Assembly (NCBI GenBank): GCA_017550115.1
Contig: JAFYLR010000072.1
Location: 1 to 43,224 of the forward strand
Length of the DNA stretch: 43,224 nt
Direction of reading: 5' to 3'
Origin: Clostridia bacterium
GTDB taxonomy: Bacteria; Bacillota; Clostridia; Oscillospirales; CAG-272
The notes beneath the pieces were generated by a model that searched no databases, was not told the DNA's origin, and was given only the letters and a program-made list of their open reading frames with translations. Shown here piece after piece: positions 1 to 8,577 of this stretch. The translations under genes and the position numbers were made by a program. Position 1 is the first letter of the stretch. Each line of letters starts with the position of its first letter.

Positions 1-1302
1 ATCGAGCAGGCAGTCAATACCGGGCAGGATTTTGCCTTCGAGGTATTCGAGGGAAGCACCGCCGCCTGTGGAGATGTGAGTCATCTTGTCAGCAAAGCCA
101 AGCTGCTTTACTGCTGCAGCACTGTCGCCACCGCCGATGATTGTAACTGCATCTGTTTCAGCAAGTGCTTTTGCAACTGCGATTGTACCCTTTGCAAGTG
201 TGGGGTTTTCAAATACGCCCATAGGACCGTTCCAGATAACTGTCTTTGCATTTTTAACTTCGTCAGCAAAAAGCTTCTGTGTAGCTTCGCCGATGTCCAG
301 ACCCATCATATCAGCGGGGAATGCATCTGCCGAAACATTTGTAACTTCAACTTCCTTGTCAATGGGATCGGGGAAAGAAGCCAGAGCCGCATTGTCAACA
401 GGGAGCAAGATTTTCTTACCAAGAGCTTCTGCCTTTGCAAGCATTTCTCTGCAGTAGTCAACCTTTTCGTCGTCAACCAGAGATTTACCAACTTCAAGAC
501 CCTTAGCCTTTGCAAATGTATAAGCCATACCGCCGCCAATGATGAGTGTATCTACCTTTGTGAGAAGGTTGTTTATAACGTTGAGCTTATCGGAAACCTT
601 TGCACCGCCAAGAATTGCAACGAAGGGTCTCTCGGGATTCTGGAGAGCCTTACCCATAATGCCGATTTCCTTCTGAATGAGGTAACCGCAAACAGCGGGA
701 AGATGATCTGCAACACCTGCAGTTGTAGCGTGAGCACGGTGAGCAGTACCGAACGCATCATTTACAAATATATCTGCCATAGAAGCAAGTTCCTTCGCAA
801 ACTCAGGATCGTTCTTTGTCTCACGAGCGTCAAAGCGAACGTTCTCAAGAAGAACAGCCTCGCCTGCCTTAAGAGCGGCAACCTTTGCCTTTGCATCAGG
901 ACCTATAATATCCTCAGCGAAAGTAACCTTTCCACAAAGATCCTCGTTAAGTCTGTCAGCAACGGGCTTCAGTGTAAGCTTCTTCTTGTCGCCAAGAGCT
1001 TTTTCAAGGTAAGCAGCCTTTGCCGCAGCCTGCTCGGATTCGGGAAGAGCTTCAACAGCCTTCTTTTCCTTCTTTGTAAGACCGAAGCCCTCTGTGAAGA
1101 TGTTGTGAGGCTTACCCATATGTGAGCAGAGGATAACCTTAGCCCCCTTATCCATAAGATACTTGATAGTGGGAAGAGCACCAACGATTCTCTTGTCACT
1201 TGTGATCTTGCCGTCCTTCATAGGAACGTTAAAGTCGCAACGAACAAGGCATGTTTTGCCGGCTACGTCGATGTCTTCAATAGTTTTCTTGTTGTAAGTC
1301 AT
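1..1302 (-). CDS. pgk: Phosphoglycerate kinase, C-terminal end cut by window edge
   Basis: Glycolytic enzyme that transfers the phosphate of 1,3-bisphosphoglycerate to ADP in the cytoplasm. 434 codons are visible and the stop lies just outside the left edge. The start ATG at 1300-1302 follows an AGAAAGGTGG ribosome binding site. Family landmarks read on the minus strand are DFNVP-like near the N-terminus, [42 protein letters not shown] and the closing GGGDSAAA and [14 protein letters not shown]. The protein is longer than the usual about 395 residues because roughly 35 extra residues, rich in Lys, Ala and Glu, sit after SHMGKP; I believe clostridial homologues share this. It has its own promoter at 1361-1388. 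Identity is secure. Confidence 0.97.
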   Translation of the reverse strand, partial: MTYNKKTIEDIDVAGKTCLVRCDFNVPMKDGKITSDKRIVGALPTIKYLMDKGAKVILCSHMGKPHNIFTEGFGLTKKEKKAVEALPESEQAAAKAAYLEKALGDKKKLTLKPVADRLNEDLCGKVTFAEDIIGPDAKAKVAALKAGEAVLLENVRFDARETKNDPEFAKELASMADIFVNDAFGTAHRAHATTAGVADHLPAVCGYLIQKEIGIMGKALQNPERPFVAILGGAKVSDKLNVINNLLTKVDTLIIGGGMAYTFAKAKGLEVGKSLVDDEKVDYCREMLAKAEALGKKILLPVDNAALASFPDPIDKEVEVTNVSADAFPADMMGLDIGEATQKLFADEVKNAKTVIWNGPMGVFENPTLAKGTIAVAKALAETDAVTIIGGGDSAAAVKQLGFADKMTHISTGGGASLEYLEGKILPGIDCLLD

Positions 1303-1360
1303 TTTTATATCCACCTTTCTATTTTTTACTAAATATAAATCTTTTTATTTACCGTTCTTA

Positions 1361-1388
1361 ATTATATCACATTTTATTTTTTTTGCAA
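1361..1388 (-). promoter_or_regulatory. Sigma-A-type promoter of pgk
   Basis: On the minus strand, TTGCAA (1383-1388) is followed after 16 bases by TATAAT (1361-1366), with TGTG just upstream of the -10. This predicts a leader of about 55 bases before the pgk ATG. Sequence match only. Confidence 0.55.
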
Positions 1389-1402
1389 TAGGTTATTGTT
1401 AA

Positions 1403-1429
1403 ATTTTTGCCAAAATATCACGCAAAAAT
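1403..1429 (-). terminator. Weak hairpin after mltG
   Basis: ATTTTTGC (1403-1410) pairs with GCAAAAAT (1422-1429) across an 11-base loop, just beyond the mltG stop. The stem is AT-rich and the following T-run is poor, so this is a tentative terminator. Confidence 0.3.
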
Positions 1430-1431
1430 CA

Positions 1432-2994
1432 TCAACTTCCTTCGTTTATCTGAGCCACCTTCGCTTTGTTCCTGTTATGCTCGTCATTTGTTTTTGCAAA
1501 GTACGTATTACCATAATTATCAGAAACAAAATAATAATACTTGGACTCAGCGGGATAAAGTGCACACGTAATAGCCTCATAACCCGGATTTGCAATAGGT
1601 CCAGGTGTCAGTCCGGGATAAAGATATGAGTTGTATGGTGTGTCATACTGCAGATCCTCTCCCGAAAGCGAGGTCTTTCGCTCACCGTCTCTTATTTGAA
1701 TTGCATACATTATCGTAGCGTCACTTTCAAGGCAGGGATACCTTGAAGAATTGTTCAGACGATTGTGGAAAACCGAGGAAACTATCTCATAATCCTGTGC
1801 GTATCTCGCTTCTTTTTCTATCAAAGACGCAAGTGTTATTATTTCATCTACCGTATATCCAAGCTCCACTGCCCTATCATAAAAGTCTTGCGAGAAAATA
1901 CGGTTAAAACGTTTGAGCATTTTATTTATTACAGTTACCTCAGAGCTACTCTTATAAAATTCATATGTGTCGGGGTAAAGATATCCTTCGAGGCGGTAGA
2001 TTCTTCCCTCAAGCCCCGATTCGTCAAGAGCTTTTACAAAATCGTAATTAAAATCGTAATTGTTAATAGCATCGATAAAGCCCTCTCTTGTTCCTATTCC
2101 GTTTGAGGTAAAGAGGGTTATCATCTCTTCGATCGTATATCCTTCGGGGATCGTTATTCTGACCACCTCATACGATTTATGAGGTACAAACGCATAGAAA
2201 AGCTCGTCATAATTCATCATACCGTTCACGGTATAATTTCCCGCGACGAATTCATAGGTCTTGTCAATATTCTTCAGCTTTGCATAAAGAACCAAAAGTC
2301 CGGGGTACTTAACTACTCCCGCTTCTCCCAAAACATCAGCGATTTCCTCGACAGTTGCATATTCCGGGATCGTTACCTCAACCTCTTCCGAGCTTTTTAC
2401 AAAGGCATACATATCGTTTGCGAAAACGATAACGTAATAGGAAAGCAGTCCTGCAACCGCAACGACGACAACGATATATATCATCGCCTTGATCATGCTC
2501 ATAACGGCGCTTCCACCGTTACCCGAGCCTGCGTCTTTGGGTGTTCTTGCACTCTTAACGTAGTTCTCCGCTTGCTTTAGTGCCTTTCTATCAATGCTTC
2601 TCGTCTCTGACGATTTATCAGCTATAGCCGAACGATATTTCGTACCCTTTGATGCATTATTACCGTTTTGCTGAGAGACAACTCTACGCACCGTAGGCTT
2701 CGCTTCCTTGTTCGCGCCATAAGACACTGCCCTGCTTTGCGACGTGCTTTTTTGTGTGCTTGCAGCAGCTCCCGCAACGCTTGAGGTCGCAGACGACTGT
2801 GTCGCACGCGGTCTCTGAACGTTTTGTGAATATGCAGAGCTTACCGAATTTACTCCTCGTGCATTATTCGTTGCCGCTGAAACTCTGGGGCTCGGCGATG
2901 GCTGCGATTGAGCATTACGAGCCGCCGAAGGTCGTCTTATCTGCGGCAGATAATCGTCCGGAATATCTCCGCCTCGTCTATTTTCGTTATTCAT
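1432..2994 (-). CDS. mltG: Endolytic murein transglycosylase MltG (YceG-like)
   Basis: Membrane-anchored lytic transglycosylase that cleaves nascent peptidoglycan glycan strands and so sets their length. The 520 residues comprise a Ser/Arg/Asn/Gln-rich, probably disordered cytoplasmic region (1-165), one membrane helix (about 166-192), a LysM-like segment, and the YceG domain to the C-terminus. The family catalytic motif appears as ASLIEKEA with the likely catalytic Glu near residue 389. The C-terminus has the typical YPGLTPGPIANPG and YYYFVSDNYGNTYFA stretches. The start has AGAAGGTGC upstream. It is the last gene of a run with hisS, a DJ-1-like gene and a CPBP protease. The long N-terminal region makes it larger than the usual 340-400 residues. 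Confidence 0.95.
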   Translation of the reverse strand: MNNENRRGGDIPDDYLPQIRRPSAARNAQSQPSPSPRVSAATNNARGVNSVSSAYSQNVQRPRATQSSATSSVAGAAASTQKSTSQSRAVSYGANKEAKPTVRRVVSQQNGNNASKGTKYRSAIADKSSETRSIDRKALKQAENYVKSARTPKDAGSGNGGSAVMSMIKAMIYIVVVVAVAGLLSYYVIVFANDMYAFVKSSEEVEVTIPEYATVEEIADVLGEAGVVKYPGLLVLYAKLKNIDKTYEFVAGNYTVNGMMNYDELFYAFVPHKSYEVVRITIPEGYTIEEMITLFTSNGIGTREGFIDAINNYDFNYDFVKALDESGLEGRIYRLEGYLYPDTYEFYKSSSEVTVINKMLKRFNRIFSQDFYDRAVELGYTVDEIITLASLIEKEARYAQDYEIVSSVFHNRLNNSSRYPCLESDATIMYAIQIRDGERKTSLSGEDLQYDTPYNSYLYPGLTPGPIANPGYEAITCALYPAESKYYYFVSDNYGNTYFAKTNDEHNRNKAKVAQINEGS

Positions 2995-3013
2995 TTTGCA
3001 CCTTCTTTCGTCT

Positions 3014-3031
3014 TCCCGACAAAAATCGGGA
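3014..3031 (-). other. Small hairpin in the leader of mltG
   Basis: TCCCGA (3014-3019) and TCGGGA (3026-3031) form a 6-bp stem with a 6-base loop between the CPBP gene and mltG. No T-run follows on the minus strand, so it may be an mRNA processing or stability element rather than a terminator. Confidence 0.35.
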
Positions 3032-3050
3032 CAGGTGTGTTTTATTTATC

Positions 3051-3989
3051 TTAAGCAAAAAATGCCGCAATTACAAAAATCAAATAGCATACAAGGCAAG
3101 GGGGGGCAAGTAACGCTTCCCCTATACTCATTTTTTCTTTTTTCAGTCTCTTTTTCTTCTTTGCGTCATCAAAAGTCTCTATATAATCCGATAACTTATT
3201 TTTCCTTGAGTAAAGTCGGTAAAGCCGACTCGCCTCGCCGCAGAACAGTGCCGCAAAAAGCAAAAACAGTGTCGCAAGTATAAGAAGAAACAGCTCCGTA
3301 CTGCCCGTCGTCCTGTAAACCTCATTTATAAAGCCTTGTCCGAACAGACCGTACATATTATATAAGAAATGAACGCACATACAGCCGATGACAGACCTTG
3401 TTGCATACATCGTAAGGAAGAGCACTATCCCCGCAAAGAAATAAATGATAAGCTGTCCGAAATTAAAATGTATCATACCGAAAAACAGCGATGACATTAT
3501 GAGCGCACAGCCAAGCCCCTCTTTCTCATATTCTGCACAAAGCAGACTCCGAAAGAAAAATTCTTCGCATATAGCAGGAAGTGCGGCATACGCAAGTGTT
3601 ACGTATAAAAAAGATTCTGCCGTCCCGTCAGGTGTTGCCGTAAAAGTATTGTAAAGCGAAAAATCACTCTCGCCGATACCGTCCGCAAATAAAATATTCA
3701 GCAATAGCGAACCACATATAAGTGCAAGAGCACCGAGTACCGAGAGCAATATCTTTTGTGCTCCTATCGGACGTACACGCAACTTCAAGGCAAATTTACC
3801 GCCCCTTATTTTCGTATATATGACCGAGGGCAAAAGAAAAACCAAGAGTTGCAGAACAATAACGCTTACGTATTCATTTTCCCCTGCCCAATTATTTGTT
3901 TCTATGATTCTCGACAAAACGAGGAGTAAATATACAGCGACAACGATAAGCGGCGCACGCATATTTCTTCTAAAATTATCCTGCACCAC
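3051..3989 (-). CDS. CPBP family intramembrane metalloprotease
   Basis: Polytopic membrane protein of the CPBP/Abi family (related to Rce1 and bacteriocin-immunity proteins), with a putative glutamate-type/metal-dependent peptidase core inside the membrane. The family motifs are all present: EEFFFR (about residues 141-146), FGMIHFN (FxxxH) and HFLYNMYG (HxxxN). About eight hydrophobic segments are visible. The C-terminal part contains a short Lys-rich cytosolic patch (DDAKKKKRLKKEK). The listed start is a GTG; another GTG follows immediately and an ATG lies nine codons in, so the start is uncertain by a few residues. It lies 26 bases after the DJ-1-like gene and is probably cotranscribed. The substrate is unknown. 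Confidence 0.87.
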   Translation of the reverse strand: MVQDNFRRNMRAPLIVVAVYLLLVLSRIIETNNWAGENEYVSVIVLQLLVFLLPSVIYTKIRGGKFALKLRVRPIGAQKILLSVLGALALICGSLLLNILFADGIGESDFSLYNTFTATPDGTAESFLYVTLAYAALPAICEEFFFRSLLCAEYEKEGLGCALIMSSLFFGMIHFNFGQLIIYFFAGIVLFLTMYATRSVIGCMCVHFLYNMYGLFGQGFINEVYRTTGSTELFLLILATLFLLFAALFCGEASRLYRLYSRKNKLSDYIETFDDAKKKKRLKKEKMSIGEALLAPPCLVCYLIFVIAAFFA

Positions 3990-4015
3990 CCGTTTTCACC
4001 GTCCTTTTAATATTT

Positions 4016-4558
4016 TCAATCTGCAATAACAGCAGAACGAATTTCCTCCGCCTTATCTTTACCCAAAAGTGCAGAAACCAACTCCAGACCAAAGTCTAAA
4101 GCTACTCCCATTCCCGCAGCAGTTATAATATTGCCGTCACGAACGACCTTTTTGTCCGATATTTTAGCTCCCTCAAGGTATTTTTCAAAACCGGGATAGC
4201 AGGTAGCTTCTTTTCCGCAAAGCATACCACGCTTGCCAAGCACCGAGGGCGCTGCACATATAGCACAAACAAATTTCCCCTCGCAAAAAGCTCTCTCAAC
4301 CGCACTCATAACAACGTCCGAAGCTTCAAGATTGAGTGTCCCCGGCATACCGCCCGGCAAGATCACCATATCGACATCGTCATAGATAAACTCGGAATCA
4401 TTTATATCCGTCTTTACTGCAATCCCGTGAGATCCGCTCACAACATCGGCTCCGCCGACGCCAACCGTCAACACATCTACTCCCGCACGGCGAAGCAGAT
4501 CAAGAGGACAAAGCGCCTCTATCTCCTCAAAGCCTTCCGCCAAAAACATATATACCAT
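4016..4558 (-). CDS. DJ-1/PfpI family protein
   Basis: Small cytoplasmic protein of the DJ-1/ThiJ/PfpI superfamily; members include deglycase-, chaperone- and protease-like proteins, so the exact reaction is not fixed by sequence. It starts MVYMFLAEGFEEIEAL, typical of the DJ-1/YajL branch, and has the nucleophile elbow VCAICAAPSVLG with the reactive Cys, plus ILPGGMPG. The ATG at 4556-4558 is preferred over a GTG three codons upstream because that GTG lies within the AAAAGGTG ribosome binding site. The ATG begins one base after the hisS stop, so translational coupling to hisS is likely. The length of about 180 residues is normal. Confidence 0.87.
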   Translation of the reverse strand: MVYMFLAEGFEEIEALCPLDLLRRAGVDVLTVGVGGADVVSGSHGIAVKTDINDSEFIYDDVDMVILPGGMPGTLNLEASDVVMSAVERAFCEGKFVCAICAAPSVLGKRGMLCGKEATCYPGFEKYLEGAKISDKKVVRDGNIITAAGMGVALDFGLELVSALLGKDKAEEIRSAVIAD

Positions 4559-4559
4559 A

Positions 4560-5867
4560 TCAAGCACCTTTTCCGCCCGAAATTATATCGGCAAGCTCAC
4601 TCAAATTACATTCGCACTCTTCTCTCGTGTCAAGATTTTTAACCTTAACTACGCCCCTCTCAAGTTCGCTTCCGCCCATAATAACAACGTGTGAATATCC
4701 GCCCTTGACGGCATAATCTATCTGCTTACCAAACTTTTTAATTCCCGTATAAAGTCCTGTTACGATACCACCGGAACGAAGCGTGTCAACGATGTCGGTA
4801 TATTTTTCAACCGGAACGTCATCAAATCTCGCAACAAGCACCTTTTTACCACTACCGTAAAAATCGGGAAGAAGATTATGCGTCTCAAGGAAGTTTTCAA
4901 GGGTAACGTCACCCATTCCGTATCCAACTCCCGAAATTTTTGCATTCTTTGCAAAAAGTCCAACAAGATTATCGTATCTTCCACCGCCAAACATAGCACG
5001 GTTATTCTCGGGAGCTTCATCAAAGACCTCGAAAACAGTTCCTGTATAATAATCAAGTCCTCTGATAATGCCGAAATCGAACATACAGTATTTATCAAGC
5101 CCCATCGCCTCAAGAGCGTCAAAAAGAGAAACGAGCTCCATAGAGCCGACAGACTCGGGACATACAGCCGTTGCTTCTCTTACTCCCATTGTGTAAAGGG
5201 CATCTATTTTTTCAATTTGCGCCTCAAACAGTCCAAGCTCTGTCATATCCTTAACGTACGCGTCTCTCGGCACCTTGTTTTTACGGTCAACGACCTTTGA
5301 GATTTTCTTTGCACCGTCAGCATCTGTTCCGCAGATAGAAGCGATAACGTCATTGAAGAAACGACGGTTGTTGATATGCACCTTGAACATAGTCTCGTCC
5401 GCACCAAAGGCACGTAGAATAGCAATTGCGCTCTCGATAACATCAAGATCTGCTTCATATGTGTCACAGCCGAAAAGATCGACGTTCAACTGCCAAAACT
5501 CACGAAGTCTGCCCCTCTGCGGTCTTTCATAACGGTACATATTCGGAATAGAAAACCATCTGAGAGGAAAGTTAAGCTCACCGAGCTTTGCGGCAACCAT
5601 TCTCGCGACACTGGGCGTCATTTCAGGACGAATAGCAAGATTTCGACCGCCTCTGTCAGTAAAATTATATGTCTGCTCACGCGCAAGCTCATCACCGCTC
5701 TTTGCGGCATAAAGCTCGAGCGATTCAAGCATAGGCCCATTATATTCATCATAAGCACAAAGCTCCAAAGTTTCGCGAATTTTTCCAAAGAACCAATTAC
5801 GGCGCTTCATCTCCTCGGGATAAAAGTCTCTTGTGCCTTTATAAGGTTGTGTTGACAGCTTTTCCAT
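4560..5867 (-). CDS. hisS: Histidine--tRNA ligase, atypical lineage
   Basis: Class II aminoacyl-tRNA synthetase that charges tRNA-His. It carries KGTRDFYPEEM at the N-terminus, motif 2 as NMYRYERPQRGRLREFWQ, the histidine-specific RGLDYYTGTVFE, motif 3 within GVGYGMGD, and an anticodon-binding alpha/beta domain at the C-terminus. The RPEMTPSVARMV segment, where canonical bacterial HisRS has RPEGTA, points to the archaeal/organellar-like branch. The start ATG at 5865-5867 is chosen over an in-frame ATG seven codons upstream because GGAAAGG lies between the two. A promoter with a leader of about 50 bases precedes it; no T-box is visible. Confidence 0.94.
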   Translation of the reverse strand: MEKLSTQPYKGTRDFYPEEMKRRNWFFGKIRETLELCAYDEYNGPMLESLELYAAKSGDELAREQTYNFTDRGGRNLAIRPEMTPSVARMVAAKLGELNFPLRWFSIPNMYRYERPQRGRLREFWQLNVDLFGCDTYEADLDVIESAIAILRAFGADETMFKVHINNRRFFNDVIASICGTDADGAKKISKVVDRKNKVPRDAYVKDMTELGLFEAQIEKIDALYTMGVREATAVCPESVGSMELVSLFDALEAMGLDKYCMFDFGIIRGLDYYTGTVFEVFDEAPENNRAMFGGGRYDNLVGLFAKNAKISGVGYGMGDVTLENFLETHNLLPDFYGSGKKVLVARFDDVPVEKYTDIVDTLRSGGIVTGLYTGIKKFGKQIDYAVKGGYSHVVIMGGSELERGVVKVKNLDTREECECNLSELADIISGGKGA

Positions 5868-5922
5868 CGTTATATATGACCTTTCCATTTCAAAAATGCT
5901 TTTTGCAACAAATATTCATTAT

Positions 5923-5951
5923 ATTATAACACATTTATTTCCTTTTGTCTA
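5923..5951 (-). promoter_or_regulatory. Promoter of the hisS operon
   Basis: TAGACA (5946-5951), a 17-base spacer and TATAAT (5923-5928) on the minus strand, with TGTG directly upstream of the -10. It would drive hisS, the DJ-1-like gene, the CPBP gene and mltG. Confidence 0.65.
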
Positions 5952-6023
5952 TACAACAATGTAAATTATTTTGCTTTTTGTGCTTGCGTTCCTTACGCAA
6001 AATCCCGTCAAAAAAAGACTTCG

Positions 6024-6070
6024 AAAATAAAAAATAAAAATTGGGAATCCCTCTTAGTAGGGATTCCCAA
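6024..6070 (-). terminator. Intrinsic terminator of serC-serA
   Basis: A perfect 12-bp stem (TTGGGAATCCCT, 6041-6052, with its complement at 6059-6070) and a 6-base loop lie directly after the serA stop. A T-rich run follows on the minus strand (A-rich 6024-6040 on the plus strand). Confidence 0.9.
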
Positions 6071-6076
6071 TAAAAA

Positions 6077-7240
6077 TCAGATTACATTAACTCTTACAAC
6101 ACTTTCGACCTCTGCGATCTTTACTGCTATCTCATCGCTGACAGCTGCAGCCGTTTCGATAAGAGTATAAGCGTTATCGCCCTTTGAGGAAGTGATGAAA
6201 TTCTCAATATTTATGCCCTGCTCTGCAAAAGCACCCGATATCTTCGCAATAATTGCGGGAATGTTCTTATGGAAAACTCCAACTCTTGTGCAACCGGGGA
6301 CGTGAGCAAGAGAAACGTTGGGATAGTTAACACTGTTCTTAATATTACCGTTCTTGAGGAAATCATCGAGCTGATGAGCCGCCATAACAGCACAGTTGTC
6401 CTCAGATTCGGCAGTAGATGCTCCAAGGTGAGGAATCGTCACGATACCCTTCTCTCCAACAGTATCTTCTGTGGGGAAGTCTGTAACGTAAGAAGAAACC
6501 TTGCCTGTTGCAATAGCCGCCTTCACGTCAGCCGCATTTACGAGATCCGCACGCGAAAGATTGATGAGCTTAACGCCGTCCTTCATAATAGCTAGAGACT
6601 CTGCGTTTATCATATTCTTTGTCTGAGGTGTTGCGGGAACGTGAAGAGTAACATAGTCTGCTTCAGCGAAGACCTCATCAAAGGTAGCCGCCTTTTTAAC
6701 AGAACGGGAAATGTTCCAAGCCGCTTCAACCGTCAAATACGGGTCACAGCCGACAACGTTCATACCAAGGTGAACCGCTGCATTTGCAACCATACCGCCG
6801 ATAGCACCAAGACCGATAACACCGAGTGTCTTTCCTGCAATCTCAGTACCTGCAAAAGCACTTTTGCCGGCTTCAACAGCTTTCGCTACACCCTCGGTAC
6901 CTTTCAAGCCCTGTGCCCATTCAATACCGCCCTTGATATCTCTTGCCGCAAGTAAAATAGCGGCAATAGCAAGTTCTTTTACTCCGTTTGCGTTAGCTCC
7001 GGGTGTGTTGAAAACAACAATACCATCTTCAGAGCAACGATCAACGGGAATATTGTTAACACCGGCACCGCAACGAGCTATAGCACAAAGATTTGCACCA
7101 AACTCCATGTCGTGCATAGCAGCCGAGCGAACCATTATCGCATCGGGACTTTCAACGCCAGAACCGATGTTATATTCATTTTTGTCAAGCACGTCTGTGC
7201 CGACCTTTGCAATTTTATTGAGAAGCTGAATATTTTTCAT
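6077..7240 (-). CDS. serA: D-3-phosphoglycerate dehydrogenase
   Basis: First step of serine synthesis: NAD-dependent oxidation of 3-phosphoglycerate to 3-phosphohydroxypyruvate. The 387-residue protein has the split substrate domain, the NAD-binding glycine motif GLGAIG (143-148), and catalytic residues in LSRAD (Arg230) and PHLGAST (His271). A C-terminal ACT domain (about 317-387) suggests amino acid feedback, probably by serine. This is the short form with one ACT domain and no intervening ASB domain. It begins 12 bases after serC, and its AAGAGG ribosome binding site overlaps the serC stop, so the pair is coupled. Confidence 0.95.
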   Translation of the reverse strand: MKNIQLLNKIAKVGTDVLDKNEYNIGSGVESPDAIMVRSAAMHDMEFGANLCAIARCGAGVNNIPVDRCSEDGIVVFNTPGANANGVKELAIAAILLAARDIKGGIEWAQGLKGTEGVAKAVEAGKSAFAGTEIAGKTLGVIGLGAIGGMVANAAVHLGMNVVGCDPYLTVEAAWNISRSVKKAATFDEVFAEADYVTLHVPATPQTKNMINAESLAIMKDGVKLINLSRADLVNAADVKAAIATGKVSSYVTDFPTEDTVGEKGIVTIPHLGASTAESEDNCAVMAAHQLDDFLKNGNIKNSVNYPNVSLAHVPGCTRVGVFHKNIPAIIAKISGAFAEQGINIENFITSSKGDNAYTLIETAAAVSDEIAVKIAEVESVVRVNVI

Positions 7241-7252
7241 AATAAATACCTC

Positions 7253-8344
7253 TTAGCCCTTAGGATTATTCTTTGCGAATTCCTTCATGAAATCAACAAG
7301 TGCAACAACGCCCTCGTAAGGCATAGCATTGTAGATAGACGCACGCATACCGCCTACGCTGCGATGTCCCTTAAGATTCTTAAGACCTGCTTTACCTGCT
7401 TCGGACGCGAACTTCTTATCAAGATCAGCATCGCCCGTTACGAAAGTAACGTTCATCATAGAACGGCTGTCCTTCTTTACAGGAGCTACGTAGTAGTCCT
7501 GACCATCAAGATAGTCGTAAAGATAAGCCGCCTTCTTTTCGTTCATCTTCTTCATCTCGTCAAGACCGCCGATGCTGAGTATCCACTCATAAACAAGCTT
7601 CGCCATATAAATGGTGTAGCAAGGAGGAGTGTTATACATTGAGTCGTTCTCAGCCATAGTCTTCCATTCGAGCATTGTGGGCATATCTGCCTGTGCATAG
7701 TCGAGAAGATCCTCACGAACGATAACGATAGTAAGACCTGCAGGAGCCATATTCTTCTGTGCACCGGCATAGATAACGCCGAACTTGCTTACGTCGACAG
7801 GCTCGGAAATAATGCAGGAGGACATATCAGCAACAAGCGGGATATCTCCCGTATCCGGAATATAGCCGTACTTTGTGCCGTAAATAGTATTGTTGAAGCA
7901 AATATGAACGTATGAAGCATCGGGACGGAAATCCTCACGCTTAACTGTAGGAACGTGGTCAAAATTATCGTCCTTTGTAGTAGCTACACAGCGAACGTCA
8001 TATCCAAGCTTCTGAGCTTCCTTGAAAGCTTTACCGGAGAACTGACCCGAAACGATATAGTCAGCCTTGCCTGTCTTTCCTATAAGATTCATCGGAACTG
8101 CCGCAAACTGAGTTGAAGCACCGCCCTGAAGGAAAAGCACCTTATAGTTGTCGGGAATCTGCATAAGAGAACGAAGCATCTTCTCCGCATCTGCGATAAT
8201 TACCTCATAGTCAGGAGAACGATGGCTCATCTCCATAACCGACATACCCGACTCGCCATAGCAAACAAGCTCTGCTGCAGCCTTTTCAAGAACGGGAAGC
8301 GGGAGCATCGAGGGGCCAGCCGAAAAATTGTAAACTCTATTCAT
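7253..8344 (-). CDS. serC: Phosphoserine aminotransferase
   Basis: PLP-dependent second step of serine synthesis, converting 3-phosphohydroxypyruvate and glutamate to phosphoserine and 2-oxoglutarate. Landmarks are NFSAGPSMLP at the N-terminus, GGAS at about 74-77, HICFNNTIYGT, VADMSSC and the PLP lysine in YAGAQKN (Lys197). The C-terminus has GHRSVGGMRASIYNA. The ATG at 8342-8344 with GGAGGT six bases upstream is preferred over the in-frame GTG four codons earlier, which overlaps that site. No phosphoserine phosphatase is seen beside the pair. Confidence 0.95.
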   Translation of the reverse strand: MNRVYNFSAGPSMLPLPVLEKAAAELVCYGESGMSVMEMSHRSPDYEVIIADAEKMLRSLMQIPDNYKVLFLQGGASTQFAAVPMNLIGKTGKADYIVSGQFSGKAFKEAQKLGYDVRCVATTKDDNFDHVPTVKREDFRPDASYVHICFNNTIYGTKYGYIPDTGDIPLVADMSSCIISEPVDVSKFGVIYAGAQKNMAPAGLTIVIVREDLLDYAQADMPTMLEWKTMAENDSMYNTPPCYTIYMAKLVYEWILSIGGLDEMKKMNEKKAAYLYDYLDGQDYYVAPVKKDSRSMMNVTFVTGDADLDKKFASEAGKAGLKNLKGHRSVGGMRASIYNAMPYEGVVALVDFMKEFAKNNPKG

Positions 8345-8356
8345 ATTTACCTCCAC

Positions 8357-8371
8357 GCCGCCATCGGCGGC
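8357..8371 (-). other. Hairpin abutting the serC ribosome binding site
   Basis: GCCGCC, a 3-base loop and GGCGGC form a compact GC stem that ends three bases before the GGAGG of serC. It may stabilise the 5' end or tune ribosome access; function is inferred only. Confidence 0.45.
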
Positions 8372-8398
8372 ACATATAAAAATTTTTCAAAAAATAAT

Positions 8399-8435
8399 AA
8401 ACGGCATCGTTTAGTTTCCCAAACAAATACCGTTT
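8399..8435 (-). promoter_or_regulatory. Long hairpin at the serC transcript start, possible operator or attenuator
   Basis: AAACGGTA (minus strand, 8435-8428) pairs with TGCCGTTT (8406-8399), with a second inner stem GTTT/AAAC. A T-rich run follows on the minus strand (about 8380-8398). The predicted transcription start near 8431 falls inside the left arm, so either a weakened attenuator or a DNA-level operator is possible. Confidence 0.4.
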
Positions 8436-8437
8436 AA

Positions 8438-8466
8438 ATTTTACTACTATTTTATTTGAGTGTCAA
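8438..8466 (-). promoter_or_regulatory. Promoter of serC-serA
   Basis: TTGACA (8461-8466), a 17-base spacer and TAAAAT (8438-8443) on the minus strand, giving a leader of about 87 bases before serC. Confidence 0.75.
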
Positions 8467-8552
8467 TAGATTTGCTACAATTTCTGCGAAAAAATCAAAA
8501 AATGGGTGATTTTTGCGGATATTTATAAGCATTTTACCATATCGAGATGCAC

Positions 8553-8577
8553 AAAAATCAACAAGCGGTTGATTTTT
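8553..8577 (-). terminator. Terminator of the ThyX-like gene
   Basis: AAAAATCAAC (8553-8562) and GTTGATTTTT (8568-8577) form a 10-bp stem with a 5-base loop. It overlaps the stop codon of the ThyX-like gene, and the T-rich arm supplies the release tract on the minus strand. Confidence 0.7.

Noticed and set aside
76..1125. Long plus-strand open frame of 349 codons opposite pgk
   Set aside because: Cys- and Ser-rich shadow translation of the pgk gene; no ribosome binding site, and pgk on the other strand is certain.
5868..5922. Possible T-box leader for hisS
   Set aside because: The leader is about 50 bases, too short for a T-box.
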